From an uncultured Gemmataceae bacterium (lineage in GTDB: Bacteria > Planctomycetota > Planctomycetia > Gemmatales > Gemmataceae): a stretch of 11,439 nt of DNA. The notes beneath the pieces are model-generated. The model had not been told where the DNA came from. It saw only the letters and a list, made by a program, of their open reading frames with translations, and did not search any database. Below are positions 1 through 5,803 of this stretch, piece after piece. The stretch's first letter is position 1, and the number at the start of each line of letters is the position of its first letter. A program made the position numbers and the translations under genes. The stretch is from contig CAKZUU010000241.1 of NCBI GenBank assembly GCA_937922175.1, positions 1 to 11,439 of the forward strand, written 5' to 3'.

Positions 1-17
1 CGAGCGTTGCCCGCTCG
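1..17. other. Short perfect hairpin at the left edge
   Basis: Bases 1-6 (CGAGCG) and 12-17 (CGCTCG) are perfect inverted complements around a 5-base loop. This could be the end of a terminator of a gene to the left of the window, but there is no clear T-run after it and the context is cut off. The rest of the leader up to base 149 holds no gene and no convincing promoter. Confidence 0.3.
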
Positions 18-149
18 GCGGGGACTTCGGAGCTTAGCCAAAATCGACGGCTGGTGTCTGTCCGTTTGTCCTCCCCTTAAAAACCTGGTTCGTTATGTTG
101 TCATCTCGCTCCGGCGCAATTAAACTGGCAGCGCTTCGAGGGTCCCCCG

Positions 150-650
150 ATGAAGGCCGATGAAGGCGCCCCAAGTTGGCCTCGCGCCGCGCAGTTTCTG
201 TTCGTGTTCTTCCTCGGCGCCATTTCGTCCGCGGTTGCTCTTCGGATTCATTCCTCGCAACCTCGACCATTGGAACGGCGGGAGCAATCATCATTCCGCA
301 GGTCTGACCCCCGCACCATCGAACCGTCTCCTGTTCGCCGCGCTCACGCGCGTGCCGAGCCAAGCACCCACGACACCGACGGCGTTTGGGTGCGTTCCAG
401 CGCGGAGGTGCAAGAAACACCGCGAAGAACAGGAAAGGTCGTCCCCCTGACTTCGTTGAACATCAATCGCGCGTCCCGCGAAGAATTGATGCAATTGCCC
501 GGAGTCGGCCCGGTGTTAGCTGACCGCATCGTCGCCGAGCGAGAGAAAAGACCTTTCCGCCGTGTCGATGATTTGACTCGCGTCTCCGGCATCGGAGTGA
601 AGACACTGTCCCGCCTGCGGCCTTATGTTCATGTCGAGGATGACGAGTGA
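150..650 (+). CDS. ComEA-like membrane-anchored helix-hairpin-helix DNA-binding protein
   Basis: This gene encodes 166 residues. Residues about 13-31 form one hydrophobic N-terminal segment (QFLFVFFLGAISSAVALR), read as a membrane anchor or uncleaved signal. Residues about 35-100 are a low-complexity linker rich in Arg, Ser and Pro. The C-terminal 60 residues are a classic tandem helix-hairpin-helix unit: LNINRAS (103-109), first hairpin LPGVGPVLADRI (116-127) and second hairpin VSGIGVKTLSRL (145-156). The family (ComEA and its short relatives) binds double-stranded DNA non-specifically through the Gly-x-Gly hairpins, and in competent bacteria it captures incoming DNA outside the membrane. 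No comEC or other competence gene is present here, so uptake is not established. The start at 150 has a GAGGG 7 bases upstream; an ATG at 160 is out of frame. The 3' end overlaps the convergent SDR gene by 22 bp. Confidence 0.85.
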   Translation: MKADEGAPSWPRAAQFLFVFFLGAISSAVALRIHSSQPRPLERREQSSFRRSDPRTIEPSPVRRAHARAEPSTHDTDGVWVRSSAEVQETPRRTGKVVPLTSLNINRASREELMQLPGVGPVLADRIVAEREKRPFRRVDDLTRVSGIGVKTLSRLRPYVHVEDDE

Positions 651-1522
651 GTCGCCGGGGGAATCCCCGATGGGTTCCGTTCCCGGGCGGAGACCCGCTG
701 GGCCTTCCGGGTCGCGATCTCCTCCTTGAATAGCGAGCGGACCTTCCGCGCGGCGATGCGGTCCGCCAGACCCGGTAGAAATCGACTCACGAATGCCAGA
801 AGCTTGCCCTGAAACGTCAACACGGTGCGCGTTTTGCCTCGCTCCAATGCACGCAGGGTCGCTCGCGCCACGTCCTCAGCAGTCATCCCTCGCATGTGGT
901 CGACTTGCATCAACGCCTTACGCTCGATCATGTTTTCCGAAAAATTCGTTTGCGTCAAACCCGGAGCGACGACCAGAACATCGATGTCCCATTTTGCGAG
1001 CTCGGCCCGAAGCGCTTCGCTGAATCCCTCGACGGCAAATTTGCTGGCTGAGTATTCGCTTCGCGCGGGAATGCCACGAAGCCCCGCGATCGACGAAATG
1101 TTGACGATAGCGGGTGTTCGTCCCTGTCGCAGCAGCGGCAAAAAGCAGCGGGTCGTCTCGGTCAGGCCGAAAAAATTGACCTCCATGATCCGACGGAGGC
1201 GATCGGGAGAAGCCTCGACGAAGTGCCCCGTCGCGCCGACGCCCGCGTTGTTGATCAGCACGTCCAGCCCGCCGAATCGATCGTGCGCGGTCTGGACCAT
1301 CCGACGCCGATCCTCGGCCGAGGTCACGTCCGCCGGCAACACTTCGATCGGGTGCTTTTCCGCGGCGAGACGCTGCTTCAATTCATCGAGTAACGCCGCA
1401 TTCCTCGCCACGGCCAGCACGCGTGCTCCCCGGCGGCAGGCCGCATCGACGAGGGCCTTACCGATGCCTTGCGATGCACCCGTGACAACGAGGCGCAAAC
1501 CTTCCAGTCGGCGTCGTGCCAT
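629..1522 (-). CDS. Short-chain dehydrogenase/reductase (classical SDR)
   Basis: This gene encodes 297 residues of the classical SDR family, NAD(P)(H)-dependent oxidoreductases with a Rossmann fold, probably cytosolic. Visible motifs are the cofactor loop TGASQGIG (14-21), the acidic ADV (65-67), NNAG (91-94), the catalytic Asn in MEVN (N116), NISS with catalytic S144, the YSASK pair (Y157 and K161), and PG (187-188) after the catalytic site. Arg40 at the end of beta-strand 2 (VAR) favours NADP(H), by family knowledge. A Lys/Arg-rich amphipathic tail (about 238-280) extends beyond the core, which usually ends near 250. The substrate cannot be told. The frame stays open upstream on this strand across the neighbouring gene, but the true start is 1522: it gives the normal SDR N-terminus and has AGGA 8 bases before the ATG. 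The gene is divergent from the GH-like gene (123-bp gap) and convergent with the ComEA-like gene. Confidence 0.92.
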   Translation of the reverse strand: MARRRLEGLRLVVTGASQGIGKALVDAACRRGARVLAVARNAALLDELKQRLAAEKHPIEVLPADVTSAEDRRRMVQTAHDRFGGLDVLINNAGVGATGHFVEASPDRLRRIMEVNFFGLTETTRCFLPLLRQGRTPAIVNISSIAGLRGIPARSEYSASKFAVEGFSEALRAELAKWDIDVLVVAPGLTQTNFSENMIERKALMQVDHMRGMTAEDVARATLRALERGKTRTVLTFQGKLLAFVSRFLPGLADRIAARKVRSLFKEEIATRKAQRVSARERNPSGIPPATHSSSST

Positions 1523-1530
1523 GCTACAAA

Positions 1531-1534
1531 TCCT
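1531..1534 (-). promoter_or_regulatory. Ribosome binding site that fixes the SDR start
   Basis: On the minus strand AGGA lies 8 bases before the ATG at 1522. It marks this ATG as the start, rather than any Met further up the long open frame that runs antisense to the GH-like gene. Confidence 0.6.
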
Positions 1535-1630
1535 GAGAGAGAAACCGAACCCCCGAACGTTGTACACGCCGCGGACGGGCGTTGCCAAGAGGGGACCTTC
1601 CGAGGCATTGGCACGATGGGATCGGTTCTC

Positions 1631-1637
1631 GGAGGAG
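1631..1637 (+). promoter_or_regulatory. Strong ribosome binding site that fixes the GH-like start
   Basis: GGAGGAG ends 8 bases before the ATG at 1646. The ATG at 1616 and the far upstream one at 1469 in the same frame lack a comparable site. The protein from 1646 also starts directly with a signal peptide. Confidence 0.75.
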
Positions 1638-1645
1638 CCGCCTTC

Positions 1646-2740
1646 ATGGGGCCATCTCTGCGTCTCGCCGTGATCTGCTGTTGTTGGGGCTCCGTCGCGG
1701 CTGCCCTCGAGCGGCAGACGACCGTAGAAATTCGCGGGGAGCAATGGTGGATCAATGGTCGCCCGACGTATCCCGGCCGCACCTGGAAGGGGCACCGCGT
1801 CGAGGGGCTGTTGTTCAATTCGCGAATGGTGCAAGGAATCTTTGATGACCTCAACCCGCAGACCGCCGCTCGTTGGGCCTACCCCGACACCGGCAAATGG
1901 GATCCCGAGCGAAACACGCGCGAATTCATCGCCGCCATGCCCGAGTGGCGCCGCCACGGCATGTTGGGCTTTACCATCAATTTGCAAGGCGGTAGCCCCA
2001 CGGGTTACTCCCTTCAGCAACCGTGGCAGAATTCTGCATGGACGGCTGAAGGCGAGTTGCGACCCGACTATCTGAAACGCCTGCGAAGCATTCTCGATCG
2101 GGCCGACGAATTGGGAATGGTGGTGATTCTCGGCATTTTCTATTTCGGCCAGGACGAGCGCCTTCGGGATGAGACCGCGGTTTTTCGCGCCGTCGACCGG
2201 ACGGTCGATTTCATTCTCGACGAAGGGTATCGTCACACCGTCATCGAGATCAACAATGAGTGCGATATCCGGTATGATCACGATATTCTGAAGCCCGAAC
2301 GAGTCCACGAGTTGATCGAACGGGTCAAGTCGAGAAGTCGTTCCGGTCGGCGGCTTTTGGTAAGCACCAGTTACAGTGGAGGGACGATACCGAAGGCGAA
2401 CGTGGCTCGCGCGGCCGACTTTTTCTTGTTGCACGGCAATGGTGTGAACATGCCCGAGGCGATCATTCGGATGGTGCGGCAGACACGGGAACTTCCCGGA
2501 GCGGTCGGGAAACCGATTGTCTTCAATGAGGATGACCACTTCGACTTCGACAAACCGAAGAACAACATGCTGGCGGCCCTCGCTGAGTACGCCTCGTGGG
2601 GATATTTCGACTATCGGATGAAACAAGAAGGCTACGACGAAGGGTATCAAAGTGTGCCCGTGAATTGGGGTATCAGTAGCGCTCGGAAGTGTGGCTTTTT
2701 TAACAAAGTTCGGGAAATCACAGGCGAGGGGGAGCCTTGA
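1646..2740 (+). CDS. Secreted TIM-barrel glycoside-hydrolase-like protein (clan GH-A type)
   Basis: This gene encodes 364 residues with an N-terminal signal peptide: R6, then a hydrophobic run, with an Ala-rich cleavage region near residue 20. The mature part has a conserved-looking opening (WWINGRPTYPGR, 34-45; NSRMVQGIFDDLNP, 58-71; FTINLQGGSPTGY, 109-121) and then barrel-like alternation. IEINNECD (200-207) looks like the clan GH-A acid/base Glu at the end of strand 4 (N204-E205). VFNEDDH (292-298) looks like the nucleophile Glu on strand 7 (E295). The loop FYFGQD (165-170) follows strand 3. Clan GH-A enzymes (for example GH5) hydrolyse beta-glycosides with retention of configuration. Family and substrate are not determined. 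A cellulase/GH5-like label is the nearest, and a non-hydrolytic relative is possible. The di-heme cytochrome gene follows after 92 bp without a clear terminator, so co-transcription is plausible. Confidence 0.75.
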   Translation: MGPSLRLAVICCCWGSVAAALERQTTVEIRGEQWWINGRPTYPGRTWKGHRVEGLLFNSRMVQGIFDDLNPQTAARWAYPDTGKWDPERNTREFIAAMPEWRRHGMLGFTINLQGGSPTGYSLQQPWQNSAWTAEGELRPDYLKRLRSILDRADELGMVVILGIFYFGQDERLRDETAVFRAVDRTVDFILDEGYRHTVIEINNECDIRYDHDILKPERVHELIERVKSRSRSGRRLLVSTSYSGGTIPKANVARAADFFLLHGNGVNMPEAIIRMVRQTRELPGAVGKPIVFNEDDHFDFDKPKNNMLAALAEYASWGYFDYRMKQEGYDEGYQSVPVNWGISSARKCGFFNKVREITGEGEP

Positions 2741-2832
2741 TCTGTTCAGGAGTCATCCTCCGGTGAGTTACGCGGCGATCTTTCGAGCGGTTTTCTCGCT
2801 GCTGGGTTCCCTCGTCGTTCAAAGGTGCTGAC

Positions 2833-4173
2833 ATGCGAATCGGTTCGATGACATTGCTCGTGCTCTGGGTCGGTACGACCGTGGCTGAATCTCGTCCCGG
2901 CGATCCGCTCCGAGGGAAGCAGGCACTCGAACAAAGGAGTTTCAATCCAGCGATATGGTCCGTTTCTGGTTACGAATCGCTGTGGAAACTCTGGGGTTAT
3001 TCGGAAAAACCCGCCGAATTTGAGCAGTTGGTTCGCGAGCGGTTCGGCCTTCATGAGGCTCCCTATCCCAACGACGGCTTGCCGATGGGGTTACGCAAAA
3101 ACTCCGGTCTGATCGGGAAGGGGATCAGCATCGACTGCCTGGCTTGCCACGGCGGGTCGATCATGGGCAAAAGCTACATCGGTCTGGGCAATTCCACCTT
3201 GGACGCGCAGGCACTTTTTGAAGACCTCAACTACGTCAGCGGAATCCGCCGACCTTTGCCTTTCACCTTTACCAACGTCCGAGGCACGAGCGAGGCCGGG
3301 GGGATGGGTGTCTACCTCTTGGGGCTCCGGAATCCCGACCTCAGCTTCCGCACCAAACGGCTGGACCTGGGATTGGACGATCAGTTGTGCGAAGACGTGC
3401 CGGCCTGGTGGCTGTTGAAAAAGAAAAAGACGATGTACTACACCGGCGGAGCGCATGCTCGTTCGGTTCGCTCGCTGATGCAATTCATGCTCGGCAGTTT
3501 GAACACCCGCACTTCCTTCGACCGGGAAGAGGAGACATTCCGCGACATTCAGGCCTATCTGCTCTCACTCGAGCCGCCCAAATATCCGTTCCCGATCAAC
3601 CAGGAGTTGGCGGCCCAGGGGAAGAAAGTCTTTGAGGCGCATTGTGCGAAATGCCACGGAACGTACGGCCCGGACGGGCACTATCCGAATCGAATCGTCG
3701 CGCTGGATGAGATTGGCACCGACACGCGGCGTTACTATGGCATCAGCGACACGTTTGGACTGTACTACAACCGCTCATGGTTTGCCCAAGAAAAACCGGG
3801 TTGGTTCGACGATGACTACGCTGCCATGCGGAGCCCTGGCTACCAGGCCCCTCCTTTGGATGGTATCTGGGCGACGGCGCCCTACTTGCACAACGGCTCG
3901 GTCCCGACGGTCTATCACTTACTGAAGTCCGAGACTCGCCCGAAAATCTTTACCCGTTCCTACCGTACCCAAGCCGAGGACTACGACCCCGTGAAACTCG
4001 GCTGGAAAGTGCAGGAGTTGCAGCGTCCGGCGGATCCGTCTCTTCCACCTCTGGAACGTCGTAAAATCTATGACACCTCGCAACCGGGCCGAGGCAATTT
4101 CGGTCATATCTACGGCGACGACTTAAGCGACGACGAGCGCTGGGCCGTCATCGAGTATCTAAAGACGCTTTGA
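2833..4173 (+). CDS. Secreted di-heme c-type cytochrome, MauG/RoxA-like
   Basis: This gene encodes 446 residues. An N-terminal signal peptide (MRIGSMTLLVLWVGTTVAES) targets the periplasm, where c-heme is attached. Two CxxCH sites are present: CLACH (102-106) and CAKCH (271-275), about 170 residues apart, similar to the two-domain spacing of bacterial di-heme peroxidases and MauG. The C-terminal block PPLDGIWATAPYLHNGSV (340-357), followed by YHLL, RPKIF and YDP..LGW, is the signature seen in RoxA-type and related planctomycete cytochromes. At 446 residues it is clearly shorter than RoxA (over 600), so rubber cleavage should not be assumed. Possible roles are electron transfer, peroxide reduction or oxidation of an organic substrate. 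The start has AAGGTG 5 bases before the ATG; an internal Met at residue 6 is less likely. It ends 19 bp from the convergent Tat-substrate gene. Confidence 0.88.
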   Translation: MRIGSMTLLVLWVGTTVAESRPGDPLRGKQALEQRSFNPAIWSVSGYESLWKLWGYSEKPAEFEQLVRERFGLHEAPYPNDGLPMGLRKNSGLIGKGISIDCLACHGGSIMGKSYIGLGNSTLDAQALFEDLNYVSGIRRPLPFTFTNVRGTSEAGGMGVYLLGLRNPDLSFRTKRLDLGLDDQLCEDVPAWWLLKKKKTMYYTGGAHARSVRSLMQFMLGSLNTRTSFDREEETFRDIQAYLLSLEPPKYPFPINQELAAQGKKVFEAHCAKCHGTYGPDGHYPNRIVALDEIGTDTRRYYGISDTFGLYYNRSWFAQEKPGWFDDDYAAMRSPGYQAPPLDGIWATAPYLHNGSVPTVYHLLKSETRPKIFTRSYRTQAEDYDPVKLGWKVQELQRPADPSLPPLERRKIYDTSQPGRGNFGHIYGDDLSDDERWAVIEYLKTL

Positions 4174-4192
4174 CCGTGTGCGCAGTAACCCA

Positions 4193-5707
4193 TCAGGCGC
4201 GTAAGGCCTCCCGGATCCGCGAGACGAAGGCATTGTCCGGTGCGGTCGAGCCGCGGAACCAATAGGTGCTGGCTGCCAAGAAGCGATGGCGGAACGCGGC
4301 AGAGAGGTGCCGATAGTCCTCCAGCACCGCCGAACTGAATTTGTAATCGTGCGAGTCGTTCCCTTTGAGGAAGACGAGCAAGCGAGCCGTGTCCACCAGC
4401 GCACGGGCGTTACCCCCGGAGTTTAGATAGGCGAGGGTCTTGGCGGCCGCGGCTGCCCGATCTCGCCCTACATCGGCGAAAACCCAATCCGGGGTGGGAG
4501 TTTCTCGTGGCAAGGCCGACGATTCGAGCAGGTCGATTCGCGTCTCAGCGACCTCGCCGCGGTTCTTCATTGCTTCTCGAAACAGCGGCAAGAAACTGGC
4601 ACACTGCAGGAGCAATAGCCGCCGCGTCCTCTCCTCACCGCAGGTCTGGAAACAATAATGCATGGCGTTCGCGGTGGTCAGTGGGTGCAGGCCGACGATG
4701 CCCGGTTGGCGCATCAGCAATTCGCCGGCACCCAGCAACAGTCCGTCCCAAATCGACGATGCTGCCACGCCTTGGTTGAGTAAGTCGATCACCTGCTCGG
4801 CCGCGTCCGACTCGGAACCCGTACGAATGGTTTGCAACAGGGAATGAGTCGCCGACGCGTCGGACTTCCCTTCCCAACCCTCCGAGCGGATCGCGGCGAG
4901 ACGTTCCAGATTTCGCCGACCCGGCCGATCGGGCGGTAAGTCATTCGTCGCTGGGTTGGCCCCATCATGCTTCAATAAGGCGAACGCAAGGGAACGAAGG
5001 ATCGGCTCCGCATGATGCCAACCGATCACTTGCAAGGTGCGAAAGGCATTGGCGACAAAGATGATTTTGTGGCCGATGTCGCGGAAGTCGCGGCAACCAT
5101 AATACGCAAACCGGTCGAACAGCGCGTTCATCCCGCCCGTTCGGGCCAGGGCAGCCGTGGCCGCGTCGGCAGCCGCTTCGTCCCAGGAAGTCATCGCGTG
5201 GTCGAAAGCGGCCATCGCCTTACCGAGGCGGGGAAGTTTTGACTCGTCGACGGGAGCCAGGCGCCAGCCGCCTTCCTCGATGTTTCGCGCTTGACCGCTT
5301 TTGAAGTTGTCCAAGGCCCAAAAAATTGGCAACCAGCGGTGTTGATCCGGCGATTCGATGCTTGCCAAGTGAGCGGAATTGACGACCAGGACGGCGTGAA
5401 ACTTGAACCCGACATGAGGTCGCGGCCGGATGTTCCGAACTCCGGCCAGCATCAGGGCGGCCAACAACACTTGATAGCTCAGACCCGCTCGAACTCGCCG
5501 ACCCATCTCTTCGATCAACCGAGCGCGAGGCGTCTCTTCGATCAGTCGAACGAGCGGCTCGATTCCGGAATCGAGCCGGACAAGGTGGGGATGGAGTTTT
5601 GTCTCCTCGGCGCGAAGGGGTCGCAATCGAGAGAGAAACGTCAGATCGCCCAGCCCGACGAGGGGGCCGGCAACCGCCAAACGGAGAAATTCGCGGCGAT
5701 GGGACAT
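4193..5707 (-). CDS. Tat-exported histidine-rich protein of unknown function
   Basis: This gene encodes 504 residues. The N-terminus is a twin-arginine signal: HRREFLRLA (3-11), then a hydrophobic stretch and a possible cleavage near LRA (31-33). The Tat route carries folded, often cofactor-bearing proteins. The mature part is predicted by eye to be mostly helical with no membrane segment and no CxxCH. Histidines cluster in conserved-looking blocks: RPHVGFKFHAVLVVNSAH (97-113), WLPIFWALDNFK (125-136), DIGHKIIFVAN (210-220), GWHHAEPILRSLA (229-241) and HPLTTANAMHYCF (341-353). This pattern suggests a metal or heme site, but that is inference. The HPLT..NAMHY block followed by an Arg/Leu-rich helix faintly recalls questin-oxidase-like proteins (PF14027). 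I could not test this and do not assign it. The start is the ATG with AGGAGG 6 bases upstream. The gene is divergent from the PSD1 gene (96-bp gap) and convergent with the di-heme cytochrome. Confidence 0.85.
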   Translation of the reverse strand: MSHRREFLRLAVAGPLVGLGDLTFLSRLRPLRAEETKLHPHLVRLDSGIEPLVRLIEETPRARLIEEMGRRVRAGLSYQVLLAALMLAGVRNIRPRPHVGFKFHAVLVVNSAHLASIESPDQHRWLPIFWALDNFKSGQARNIEEGGWRLAPVDESKLPRLGKAMAAFDHAMTSWDEAAADAATAALARTGGMNALFDRFAYYGCRDFRDIGHKIIFVANAFRTLQVIGWHHAEPILRSLAFALLKHDGANPATNDLPPDRPGRRNLERLAAIRSEGWEGKSDASATHSLLQTIRTGSESDAAEQVIDLLNQGVAASSIWDGLLLGAGELLMRQPGIVGLHPLTTANAMHYCFQTCGEERTRRLLLLQCASFLPLFREAMKNRGEVAETRIDLLESSALPRETPTPDWVFADVGRDRAAAAAKTLAYLNSGGNARALVDTARLLVFLKGNDSHDYKFSSAVLEDYRHLSAAFRHRFLAASTYWFRGSTAPDNAFVSRIREALRA

Positions 5708-5713
5708 GATCAC

Positions 5714-5719
5714 CCTCCT
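5714..5719 (-). promoter_or_regulatory. Perfect ribosome binding site of the Tat-substrate gene
   Basis: On the minus strand AGGAGG lies 6 bases before the ATG at 5707. It rules out the 73-residue upstream extension of the open frame, which would run antisense into the next gene. Confidence 0.8.
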
Positions 5720-5803
5720 GTCAAAGTTCCCGCGTCCGAGTCGGCCACGACCTGTTGTCGTGCTTCCGACGCCCCCCATCGCTAGAATATCAAAGTCCCT
5801 CCT

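Noticed and set aside
34..420. Minus-strand open frame of 128 codons over the ComEA-like gene
   Set aside because: Arg-rich, low-complexity translation without a domain; the plus-strand HhH protein explains the region.
825..1673. Plus-strand open frame of 282 codons over the SDR gene
   Set aside because: Antisense shadow of the SDR gene: Arg/Ser-rich composition, no motif and no ribosome binding site.
1523..2650. Upstream extension of the SDR open frame antisense to the GH-like gene (total 673 codons)
   Set aside because: The added 376 residues do not resemble a protein domain. The SDR N-terminus and its ribosome binding site sit at 1522, and the region is explained by the GH-like gene on the plus strand.
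5755..5788. TTGTCG...TAGAAT as a promoter for the large cytochrome gene
   Set aside because: The spacing is 22 bp, too long for a standard promoter; only the TAGAAT is attractive, and no good -35 box lies 16-18 bp upstream of it.
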